NCBI RefSeq assembly: GCF_017562075.2
Contig: NC_054085.1
Coordinates: 23,996,433-24,060,432, forward strand
Source: Anopheles merus
Taxonomy: Eukaryota > Arthropoda > Insecta > Diptera > Culicidae
Direction of reading: 5' to 3'
Length of the DNA stretch: 64,000 bases
Below are positions 1-11,061 of the stretch, piece after piece. The translations under genes and the position numbers were made by a program. The notes below the pieces were generated by a model that made no database searches, was not told the DNA's origin, and saw nothing but the letters and a program-made list of their open reading frames with translations. How positions within the stretch are numbered: position 1 is the stretch's first letter; the number at the start of each line of letters is the position of its first letter.

Positions 1-2360
1 AAAAAAATTTATAGAAAATATGAAAGAGGCACTGAAAGGCATTTTATCAAGCAACCAAATTGATCTCATTTTAGAAATCAAGAAAACAGTAAGATGGTCA
101 ATGCAAGAACTTTCTGCAGCATTTACATTAAAATATTTCAGTCAAAGGGCTTACAAATATATAATTTTTGATTTAAAAATTCCTCTGCCATCCATTAGAA
201 CCCTACAACGTTATGCAAGCAGGATTGACCTTAAACAAGGCATTCTAGATGATATTTTATCATTCATTGGGTCCTTTGCTCAAACATTGAGTCCTATGGA
301 TAGAGAATGTGTATTGTCGTTCGATGAGATGAAGGTGTCTCGTATATTGGAATACGATCCATCGGCGGATGAAGTGGTAGGTCCTTTTGACTTTTTACAA
401 GTAGTAATGATGCGCGGGCTTTTTAAACAATGGAAACAACCTATTTTTATTGCTTTTGATCAAAAAATGACCAAAGATATTTTGATTGACATAATAACAA
501 GGCTCAGTGATAAGATGATAAATGTTGTAGCGATAGTTAGCGATAATTGCCAAGCAAACATAAAATGTTGGAAGGAGTTAGGTGCTAGGGATGACATCGA
601 AAAACCATATTTTTTACATCCTAAAACACAAAATAATGTATATGTAATCCCAGATACTCCGCATCTTCTAAAATTGTTGAGGAACTGGTTATTGGATCAT
701 GGGTTTGAACATAACGGCAAACACATAGAAACCAGCAACCTTTTACGTATGGTAGCTCAAAGAATGGGGTCCGAAATGACTCCTTTGTTCAAGCTTACAA
801 TGGCACACATAGATATGACCCCCCAACAGCGTCAAAATGTTCGTCGAGCTGCAGAATTGCTGTCTCGCACTACCACTGTAGCTCTTCGAACTTATTACCC
901 TTACAATGAAAATGCAAAAGTTTTGGCTGATTTTATTGAAAAGGTTGATTTATGGTTTAGTGTGTCCAATTCTTACACGTCGTTTGCAAAGTTAGACTAT
1001 AAAAAAGCTTTCAAAGCGAGTGACGATCAAATTGGCGCCTTGAGAGATATGTTTGAAACTGTATCAACTATGACCATACCAGGAAAGTCAAGTTTGCAAG
1101 TATTCCAAAGATCCATTATGATGCAAATCACGTCTTTGCAAATGGTTTTTGCAGATATGAAAAAAAAACATGATATACAATTCATCTGCACACATAAAGT
1201 AAGCAATATTTAAGTATTTAGAGTTTTGTATTTAGTAAAGTTTTTTTTTTTATTTTTCAGCTAAACCAGGACGTATTAGAGAATTTATTTTCGCAAATAA
1301 GGCAAATGGGAGGAGCCTATGACCATCCTTCTCCACTAAGCTGTGTGTATCGAATACGTACTATTATTTTGGGGAAAACACCTAGTATTTTGCATAACCA
1401 AACCACAACAGTTGAGGCTATGAATAGTGAGCACGATCAGTATATAACAACAGAAAGCGCTGTAGCTGATCCTAAGCCTGACGAATTTTTCGTATCAGCT
1501 ACCATGTTTGATCAAGCCGAAATCGATTCCCATTTACCAGATGAGAGAGCTATGGAAGAAGCAAATAATTTTTTGCTTCAAGATGCTAGTTCACTTAGTT
1601 CCGTCAGTGATACTAGTGTAGAATTGCCTGCTCAAGAAGCCGACGGATTGTCATATATTCTTGGATGGTTAGCAAAAAAATATAATGCTCAGTTTTCACA
1701 CTTAAATCTCGGTGAACACACATTTAAGAAAAAAGATGAGCACAGCTACAGTCAGCCTCCATCTTTTGTTCATCATTTGTCGTGTGGTGGATTAATTGAA
1801 CCATCTGATGCATTTTTGAGACTGGGGAAAAAAATGGAAAAAATATTTTTGAAAATGAATCCAGAAGGAAGTATTATGGGTGGTGAACGTATAACAGAAA
1901 GAATAGCTTCAAAGATTAAAAAACACGTAAATGAACTTCCTCTGGATATAATTCGCTGTTTTGCAAAGCAACGAGTGATTGTGCGTATGCGATACTTAAA
2001 TTTAAAAGCAGCAGCTGAACAGCTGGAACGAAAAAAAAGAAAGTTTACACAGCATAACACCAAAGAAGCAAAAAAAAAATGAAAAAAATCACAAGTTAGA
2101 CAATATGTTAATCTTCAGTAACAATGTTATAGTATTTTAGTATAAGTTAATAGAATTTTATGTACTTATAAACTTTTGTTTTATGTATTATTCCCTACTT
2201 GATGTACCTCAGATTCCTGTATTCCAAATACAATTACAAGGGTGGATTGATGAATAGACAACCACTTACACAAAAAAACCTTGTTTTTTTTATTAATTTA
2301 TGTAAACAGATACCATTTTTTTATAAATCGGATCAGATTTTTGTAAATTTCAATAAAACC
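1..2360 (+). mobile_element. Right part of a P-superfamily DNA transposon
   Basis: The element is defined by its transposase reading frame. A polyadenylation signal AATAAA lies at 2352-2357, about 270 nt after the stop codon, which suits a transcript end. I could not pick out the right terminal inverted repeat or the target duplication because the left end is outside the window and there is nothing to pair it with. The right boundary given here is therefore only the poly(A) signal, and the true end may lie further right. Confidence 0.6.
2..2082 (+). CDS. P-element family transposase, 5' end outside the window
   Basis: This is the DNA-cutting and joining enzyme of a P-superfamily transposon and acts in the nucleus. 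The frame is open from the left edge, so the N-terminus, including any THAP DNA-binding domain, lies outside; the ATG at 20 is probably internal. Exon 1 ends at 1198 (AAA|GTAAGC), a 62-nt intron ends in a T-rich tract plus CAG at 1260, and exon 2 runs 1261-2082 (TGA), with the frame kept across the join. Family landmarks are clear: SFDEMKV, QVVMMRGLFKQWKQP, IVSDN, PDTPHLLKLLRNWLLD, then LNQDVLENLF and GGAYDHPSPL after the splice, and SCGGLIEP near the end. The three acidic residues of the RNase H-like core appear to be kept: Asp at 323-325, Asp at 542-544 and Glu at 1279-1281. No stop or frameshift is visible. It could be an active copy or a domesticated gene. Confidence 0.9.
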
Positions 2361-3040
2361 TAAACATGATTTAAGTCAATGTGCTGAGCGATTCCATAAA
2401 TTTCCATGCCGCCGAATAAGTGTATCACACGTCAGCAACGTATAGGAGAAAAATATGACAAACCTATTAGTTCTTCATAAACAATTATTAAATGATAAGG
2501 GATACTTAAACGGAATTTATTTAAATCAGTCCACCTAGATAATTTTTTTTATTAAATATGGAACCAGTGATGTCTTGGTGATACCGGGGTCCCCCAGCGG
2601 TAAGAAACATGTTAGCATGCACTTTAGGGCCCTTTCAATAACGGCCACTATATAGGATTGAATTAAACTTTTTCGAACCAATAAGGTTTAAAACTAACTT
2701 TTTATATGAGCTTGAAGTGGCATTATTCTTATTCATCTTCTTTTGTGAGTAAAATTTTAGTGTGTAGATCAATGATTGTGTGTGATTATTTGGTATATAA
2801 TGGAAGTCATACCCTGACTATAATGTGAGCCATAGGCTACGGTTAGACTGTAGATCAAACAACGTTATTCTGCCGCACATCTCTCTTGAATACGGTGCTT
2901 CCCACCCCGTGGGTGATCCTCTATTATCCTTCGGGACATACATGCGGCATTTTTAAAATATTTACACTGCACTTCTAACAGCAGTAACAACCACAAGTGT
3001 TATACCGATTAGTGGTGAGTCATACGATTAATTTCACGAC
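2361..3040. other. Non-coding stretch right of the P element
   Basis: No supported gene was found. It may contain the terminal repeat of the P element. There is a small palindromic patch (CACCCCGTGGGTG) near 2907, but no longer structure. Confidence 0.4.
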
Positions 3041-3440
3041 CCGACCCGGAGTCGGGTGCGAGCCAGTCGGAATCGGAATCGGAATGAAATCCGACCCGTG
3101 GGTGCAACGAGTTCGGGTCGACCCGAATGATGAGTAGGTGCGAGAGAGCATAAGAGATTCCGACCCGTTGGTGCAGCAAGTTCGGGTCGGGTCGGGTCAG
3201 ATTGAACCTATCTTGACACGACCCGACCCGAACTCGCTGCACCAGCGGGTCGGAATGAGCCCACCTTGGCCCCACCCGACCCGAACTCGTTGCACCAATG
3301 GGTCAGAGTCGCTTATGCTTTTTTGCACCTACCGGAGTCGTTGTACCTACTGAACCTACTTGTACTTTTCGGGTCGACCCGAACAACTCCGGGTCGCTTA
3401 CGGATGGCTCAGACCCGATAGGTTCGGGTCGACTCGCCCA
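3041..3440. repeat. GGGTCG/CGACCC-rich palindromic minisatellite
   Basis: Degenerate copies of a unit reading GACCCGTTGGTGCAACGAGT followed by TCGGGTCGGGTC occur several times in both orientations. Copies near 3090 and 3160 face plus; copies near 3215 and 3275 face minus. The left edge also carries a short GGAATC run (3069-3083), the same motif that builds the array at 23.6-24.2 kb. The small open frames predicted here are low-complexity products of the repeat and are not genes. Confidence 0.85.
3157..3256. repeat. Near-perfect inverted repeat (about 40-bp arms)
   Basis: The left arm begins ATTCCGACCCGTTGGTGCAG and the right arm ends with its complement, CTGCACCAGCGGGTCGGAAT. The arms are separated by a short spacer of about 20 nt and carry only a few mismatches. 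The DNA or RNA could fold into a long hairpin. It is nested in the larger GGGTCG palindromic cluster. Confidence 0.8.
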
Positions 3441-6400
3441 TCACTATTACCGATGCGTTTATTTTGAATGGTTACTCGCAACATTTTTATAATTTAGCTT
3501 CATGCAAATAGTAAAATTAGCTATGTTCAAGTAGACTGGACCAAGTGTAACAAGACATCATGTACCGGGTTTCTCTTAGCATGTGTGATGGGAGATGTGT
3601 AACCAGACCAACCAATCCTCTTGTTGTCCTACAAAGAAGAATAAAAATATTAATTCCATAATCACAATTGAATCTGCACACACGCGCAGAGCTCGCATAT
3701 CAAAATATAATATCAATCAACAATGTGAAGGTAGTGGCGGCTTCAACGATAATCGGACTAGTTACCGCTTAAGGCTCCCGGCACCCTAAATCCTTTACTG
3801 TGTGAAGTAGCATATTACACTTCTTGGTCGCTTCGTATATCATGTTTATTACGTGCCTCGTGAGCAAAGCGCGATTTTTAGCCAAATGACTGAAACCAAC
3901 ACACCTGATACCCACCTGATTCCCCATCAAGCGCTGAACTGGCCAGAGTCAGTTATATTATCAGTCACCTAATGCTGCTGATGTCATTGTATGATTAGTC
4001 CATTGTCCGATCAGCTGGTTCACTGCCCGCCCGGTCCGGCAACCATAGTGGCTTTCCGCACTTGCTCCTGCACTCAGTCGTTGCTCCTCAGATAACCATG
4101 TTATGTTATAGAATCGACGTTAATCGTTCGATCGTGGGCCATTCATTGAAATCCAACATTCACTTTGTAGAACCAGCATACGCGTTTGAAAACTTTGCCC
4201 GCTGCATTATTTCTCACAGTCGCCTTAGCAGCTGATTGTTGTAAAAGAAGAATTACGGCAAAGCTGTAAGGATCGACCATATACCGGGTCTCTATGATCG
4301 GCTATGCTGAGCTAAAATATAAAATTATATTCACTGTGGGATATGTTTTAGTTTATTGAAGAAGTACGCAAAAGTTTTGTCTTCCGTTAACTTATCTCTG
4401 TTGTTGATGCTAAGCATCAGCTGATTGGCGGCGATTTTGACAGACAAATTGTAAACAAGATATTCAAAATGGTGAGCTGTTCAAGAGCTCTGTCGTAACC
4501 TGTATAGAGTCTAATAACCTTGATTCACCCAAAGGAATAGAAAGTTTCACCCCTCCGCTATGAGGAGCGTTTCTGTTTGTCATGTCCATTAGTAGGTGCC
4601 GTGCTCAAACAATCGATGCCGGTCGGTCAGTGGGTGGGTACTATACGACTTAGGGTATCGCTGACCCGAGCTGAAAGTCGTGTCGCTTACTTGGACGAGC
4701 TTCAAGTTTTGCCCTCCTTGCACACACACACACATGCACACACAAACCCGAGCTGTCGGAGGCCACTAATTAGTACTGACTGGCATTGACCCAGTTTTTT
4801 CACTGCTTGTTCTTCGATTTTTCTTGAACCATCACACACAAGTACTTCCTTCGCCCAAGGAGGATGGTGGTAGTAGTATGACTGTCGGCTCCTTTTTTTG
4901 TGTCATCTTCGACAGACGGGTAATAAAATGAAATGATTCTGAAGGGCTAGCAGAAAGACCAATCATAGCTAAACAAATCGCTCATATACTTAGAGTGTAT
5001 GAGCTAGTGGTTTGGGGCGAACGGTTTGTATTTTTAGCACGCCCCAGGGGCAAGAGCAACAGCCATGGGCGTGAACTATCGTTGACGAATATTTGCCACT
5101 CAATTAATTATGATTTATGATATGGAACGTTGCACTTTTGCCCGCTTCTGCTTGAAGGCATGGAGCTGTGAGTGTCGTTATAGTTGACTTTTTTTTTATA
5201 GGAAGTAGGATTTTGTTGTTAGGCGAATTGAATAAAAAGAGATTTAAAACGTTTTTGTTTTCTTTCAATAAAATGTATGTAATTGATGTCATAATATTTG
5301 CCTAAATGATATAAAATGAGTTTCAAGGCCTAAAACATACAAATTTTGCGGAATGAATTGTACTATGAACGTAGTATTCGGGATTTTTTTATAGCAGACA
5401 TTTTATAGCATTTCAGTAGCTATTTGCTCATTCACTTTGAACTCTTTTCGACTATTAATAGTGATTGGCAATACTGCAGAGTAAACAAATCGTGCAGCAC
5501 TCTCACATCTTTATTTACTCAAATTAAGGCTATTAAACTGCTTTGCTTTGAAACGCCACTTTGAGAAGGGGAAGAGGTAATAAAATCTCAGCCCTGACCT
5601 ACCCTTCACAAGCAAATGACCGCCGTTCAAAAGAGTGCGGCACGCAAAACGGAAACCTTACAAACAAACAAACAATTACAGCTGGAAAATGTCTATTTAA
5701 TAACGTCTTCTCCCTCCTTCGAGTCCGCCCGGGCCGTGCACGGACTCTTGCGTAATACTGGTGCACCCTTGACAACCTTGCCCGTGGCCGACGACGACGA
5801 AACTAAAAATATATTATCGAACGAATTTACCTAACCAAACCTGCCCACCTCCTTCTGTCCTGCTGCCGTGTGAGGTACGTGAGTGCGTACGTGGATCGGT
5901 CGGTCTCAAATGCATGTCCCGGCAGCACAACAACCGCAACGACGCACCGCAACGGCTCGGCACCGGGTGCGGACACCTTTTGAAGCACCAAGTCAAGTGT
6001 ACAGTAGGAGAGGAGAAGCTAAATAAAAAAGGTGACCCCATCGCTCATCCACGAACCCCCTCTCTCTCTCCGCTCCATATCCAACTGTCAACTGTCAAGG
6101 GATACACTTTCCTCTCCCCGTGGGGGAAGCAGCGCGCCAACGTGAGCGTTCGTTTTGGCATAAAATTTGATAAATAAACCCTCGGCTAATGTGGGGTGCA
6201 GTATTATTTTTTCGCACCACAATCGTCCCACCGACGAGGGCGGAGGTTGTCACGAGCTTCACGAGGGTAGTGATGGTGTATGTTCCGATATCCGGTTGAG
6301 GTGTTTGGTTCGAATTATACTGTTTGCGTTTGGTGTTCTGTGAACCGTTTTTTTACCATGAGTGGCGTTGAAACTGTATCGTTTTCGAGGGGGCTTAATT

Positions 6401-9400
6401 TATCATAATCCCTCCCTGTAATCTATACGAGCGAAAGCTGTTCCTGCCATGAAAATGGAGTCTTTTTTTTTGGATTTTGGCTTTAATTAAATTGTGCTGA
6501 AAACTGACCTAAAGATAAAGAAATTGTATTAATCCGTAAAGTAAAGCTATAATATTGTGATCACCTCAGCGAAGGGAAGTAATAAAATGGATCGCAATTA
6601 TTTTTTCACAAACTATATTAAAATATTTGTAAAATTGTGCTAATACAATCCTTTTGCTTATTTTACTAATCAACCATAAAGATAAAATCCATAAAATATT
6701 CCAACCCGTTTCGCAACGACTGCGGACGACGACACTTCCCTCCGGTGTTGAGTTGCCATTTACCAGCGACCAGAAATCATAATTCTCCTCCGTATGTCCG
6801 TCATACTGTTTCGTTTTGTACAGTGCAATGGCCCAATTTAGCCGCTACAAGTTGAATTCGCGTGTGTCTGCAATAAACCAGCAGGCATTTAGCGCTGTTG
6901 CAGTTACATCCAGCAACTGGTGGAGGCTATTCAACAGCGTTCAGTTTGGTGGGACGAATGCAAATTTAACCAATTTGTGCAACATTGTGTTGGACCGTAT
7001 GTCGAAAAAATGTCTCTCTTTTGTTTTGTTTTAATTGGTAGTTTGTGGTTCTTTCATGAATCACACTTTCTTTTAAATTTTGTTCTGACTGAAGCTTTAC
7101 CTTATTATTATTTTTTCTTTATTATTTATTGCAAATAATTGTTTTTTTTTTTATTTCTTCATTGGGTTTTCTTCTCTTCCTCTTCTTATTATTCTTCTCC
7201 TTCTTCTTCTTTATACAAACAAAGGTTTCTTTATGTATATACGAAATTTACACCCAAAAGAAAACGTAAGTCTAAAAAATATTTGAATTTCAATCTACAT
7301 TATAATCGGAGTGAATTATTCAGCTTATATTAAAACTTTTTTCTTCTTCTGCAAAACTGTTTGGAGATTATGTGCAAAAAATTGAAACTGATTTATGTAT
7401 TAAATAATATCGGTTTTAATACGGAAATTAAAAATATCTAAATAATTGTTGAAGTATAAAAGCTATTAGGATTTAAGCCGCTTTACAACAAAACTAAAAA
7501 CTTTTACACATACACATTCGAAAGAAACAATACGAAGTCATAAAATAAGGGCATGCCAATATTTGTTCGCATCCACAATACAATGAAGCGTAAAGGCAAA
7601 TAGAATCCAACACTCTCTTGCACTCCCCGGAAAGACGCTCACTAACGCTCTTCATTAGCTTTATGTTTGTTATTCACATTCACCCAACTCCAAACTCCAG
7701 AGTGAATGAAGTTATCAAGCCATCGTACGAAGGCCTTCGCGTTCGGTGGTATTCTTGGACTGTGCCACTACGAAACTGCCAGCAGGCCAATCGGGCACTA
7801 CTCAATCAACATATTTTTAACCGCCCGCGTGTATATACGTCATCGGTTTTGGCATCAATTATAATAAAATAGTAGCCCCAACACCCACTCGCTAGGGCCA
7901 CCCATCCATCCGCACTACAGTGAATGAAAGGAGCGGGGTCTCTATTGGCATCGAGCTGTAGAGCGATACACTGTGTGTTTAAAAAAAACGCCTGGAAGTC
8001 GGGCTGGAAACATTCAACCGGTTCCGACCAGGCCCAAACAGCTTGCGGCAGGTTAGAACTACTTCTCACGCTGAACTGCTACGCGCTCGTGAGTCGTGCC
8101 TTAAATTTCGAACGCTTTTCCGCGTCCCAGTGCCGATCGATAATGAAGATATATAAACCCATTTTGGCGATGTCACGCAACTTTATCCAACCTTGCAATG
8201 CACTCACAGCAAAAAGCAGCAGGGACGAGTAGGCTCGGTCGCTTCAAACGAATCTCGCTTTAATTCGGCCGCGTCCGTTCTATATTAATTGGCCGGTCTG
8301 TTTGTTTTGTGTTGGCGTCCTAGCAACCCTCCACACACCCCTGATGTCACGATACGCAATGGATAGTGGAATCATTTGGCCAGCGCGGCCGATATCTTTA
8401 ACAAGATCGCTTTCAGAAGAGACCGCCCAGCTCGTCTCGAAAGGATTGCTGCCACACCGGGTACGATGTTGCAAACGCCGGCGATGAAGCTATTTAATTA
8501 ACAATAATGAAATAACCGTCAAGCGAATGTGTTTGCGGAATGGGCAAACCCCATATATAATGGGGGGGCTGGGCAGTAGATGATGATGCTGATGATGACG
8601 ATGGTGATGATAAAACAGTCATTGGAAACCCTTAGTCCGGGTGACAGAGTGAGTGCCATGGTTGATTTGTATTCTTAAATTATCGTCGATTGAATATGAA
8701 TGGATACTATTATTGTTACTCAAATTATTATTGCTCAGTTTACTAAATGAATGCTTTTTCGATTGTTGGACACGAGATATATTTTTTATTTTTTAGTATC
8801 ATTTTGTTTCAATGCTCGATATAAGTCTTAAAAATGCACGGCAACGTTGCTATTATTACTACAGAGCACAGATAAATAGATACCTCTGAAGCGTCAAATA
8901 AACAAAACAAAAAAGCTCTCTCTCGCTCTCTTAGTCACAACCCGCATAAACCGTACAATCATTAACCGCAATCATCATGGAGTTGTGTCATTCCTTCTTT
9001 TACGACATTCCTTTCTACTACCGCCGAAGATAAGATCCAAACATTCTTTATTGATGCTAATTAAATGACACATTGCCGCGAGACCGCGTTCCGGCACTGC
9101 CACGATGCACTTTAATTTCCGAGAAACTCAATATTCCCTTGAATTGTGCTAGAAACAGCAACATTCCAACGCTTAATTCAAGTAGGTTAAAAACATAATA
9201 CACCCATGGTCACGCGGACGTTTAACATGGGATTGCGGAAATAAACACAGCCCAACTATTTTAAGTACTTCACCCACAATAACAGGCACGGTGAAAAATT
9301 ACCGGTAGTAATATCCGGTCCGTTGTTAGGGAAAACGGGGTTTTCCTTCAGCGCTACGTGAGCGCATATAATGTAAAGCCAGCCGCATATGCAGGGAGAA

Positions 9401-10260
9401 TTCGGTGTGTATGGGAATGTAGTGGAAAATGAATATTCAACGCCAAAAACGGGGGCCTCTTCTTTCAGGATGAATAATTAAATGTTATATTTATACGTAC
9501 GGTTGGGGTCGTAAAATTTGCAAGCCGTGGAAAAATGCATTCTCGCTGAGCTGCTTTAGTTGTGCGTTGGTATGAAAAGGGGTAATAATTCTAGTGTTTC
9601 TGACATGGCTGTACAGTTAAATGAAGAGTGGAAGTAGCACAAAACGCTATAAAAAGGAGCTAGAAAATCACTCGAGGAAAATTAATGAAGAAAGTGTTTT
9701 CAAATATTACCCTTCTAATTGAAGAAATAATAAGTAAGTAAGTAAATTGAAGAAATCAAATCGAATTGATCGAAAAAATACAATAAGTATAATTTACATA
9801 GCTCGGCAAGACCCAACGTATAGATCTGGCGAACCATTTATGAAGAAACATCTGCGAGATGCATATGGCCAGTTCCATTGGTACCAATAGTTGGTACCAG
9901 GGCACTGCCTTCTGAAGCAGGAGAACTCAATTAATCTTTTACGTAGCTTGCCTACTGATAGATCTTTGTTAAAAAACTTAGTAGAGCCTGAAAATGAATT
10001 GAAAATGAACGGGACTGAACACCCGTAACGTTAACTTTTCGACCAGATGCTATTGATCATCTATCGGAGGAGCTAAACCAAGATTTACTGACACTGTTGC
10101 TTGATTTATTGGTCTTGTAAACTTGTAATCTGTAGCTGTAGTAGCTTTTATTTCCAAATGTATAATGTAACGGAATGTGTGAACAATACTCATGTTTTTT
10201 AGTCATATTTTTCCAATAAATAATTCGAAGAAATTTAACTTGAACTTTTTAAACTTTTTT
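3441..10260. other. Long intergenic or intronic stretch
   Basis: I see no supportable exon in about 6.8 kb. A CA repeat lies at about 4721-4744 and a GAT-rich simple repeat at about 8580-8612. AT-rich DNA dominates 6450-7550. TATA-like strings occur (for example near 8150 and 9648) but without a linked exon. If the minus-strand exon at 10962-11061 belongs to a gene running leftwards, this stretch may be its first intron. Confidence 0.4.
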
Positions 10261-10261
10261 T

Positions 10262-10303
10262 TACCAACAACGGTTGTAGTGCCAAAAAGAAGAAGTATAA
10301 GTC
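10262..10303 (+). mobile_element. 3' fragment of a tRNA-derived SINE (family 2)
   Basis: The sequence ACCAACAACGGTTGTAGTGC, followed by an A-rich AAGAAG tail, matches the tail of the SINE copies at 20.2 kb, 28.9 kb and 58.5 kb. Only the last ~40 nt of the element are recognisable, so it is a relic. Confidence 0.45.
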
Positions 10304-10961
10304 CTTGAAATAGTGCCATTTATATCAATAATAACATTTATAATTTAGCACTAAACTCGCTTTGCTAGAGCGTTACATTCGTATATTTCAAGAACCAACA
10401 TTATCCCGTTTTATAATTCAAGCCAACAAGCTCAAACTTCAGCCTGTCTGTGGAACAAATATTCATTGATTGACACGGGTTGTATCCATTTGACAATTAC
10501 TTCACTTCATATTGGATTTCACGATGCATTGGATGAAGGTGCATTTTATAAATTGTTTTTATTTTCTTATTACCTGTTAGAATTGGATTTTTATGCTTCA
10601 AATACTTTTGAAGATCAAATAAGAATCAAACAGTCATACTCCATATAAAAAAAAAACTATTTAGTATAGTAAAACCTCTCATTATTATTGATCCATTTTT
10701 ATTATTACTCCCCCGAAGGCATGGGATATTTCTTGGGACTGTGTCGTATTCCAGAACATGCCTTAATCTTAGGTTTGGCCTCGCTAATGAACGTATTAAT
10801 GACACGAGTCAAACCGAGCTGTAACCGAAAACCGGATGAAAATAATGATAAATCAAATCCCCAGCGGGGAGAGGTGCGTAAAAGGCCACACAGCCCACCG
10901 AACAAAACCCACAAAAAAAAAAAAAAAACAGTTGGCCTATTCCGCTGCCGGCCCAACTTAC

Positions 10962-11061
10962 CTTGATGCTTTTCGCTCGACAGTAGCTTTCCGGTGACGG
11001 CCGCCTCCTCGTCGAGGCCGGCCGCCTGTTCCGCTTTCGTAACCTTGAAACGTTCCGCCAT
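10962..11061 (-). CDS. First coding exon of an unidentified gene
   Basis: An ATG at 11061-11059 opens 33 codons beginning MAERFKVTKAEQAAGLDEEA and ending in SSEKHQ. The exon then meets a perfect donor, AAG|GTAAGT, leaving one base of the next codon (phase 1). The exon is GC-rich, charged and free of stops. No acceptor-like AG precedes the ATG, so it reads as a start exon with 5' UTR at 11062 and above. The downstream exons must lie further left on the minus strand, but I could not identify any in the window, so a long first intron is likely. The peptide is too short to name; I considered the variable N-terminus of a cation-chloride cotransporter but cannot support it. Confidence 0.55.

Noticed and set aside
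3138..3492. Open frames across the GGGTCG cluster
   Set aside because: They are translations of a tandem/palindromic repeat on both strands, without splice sites or a family pattern.
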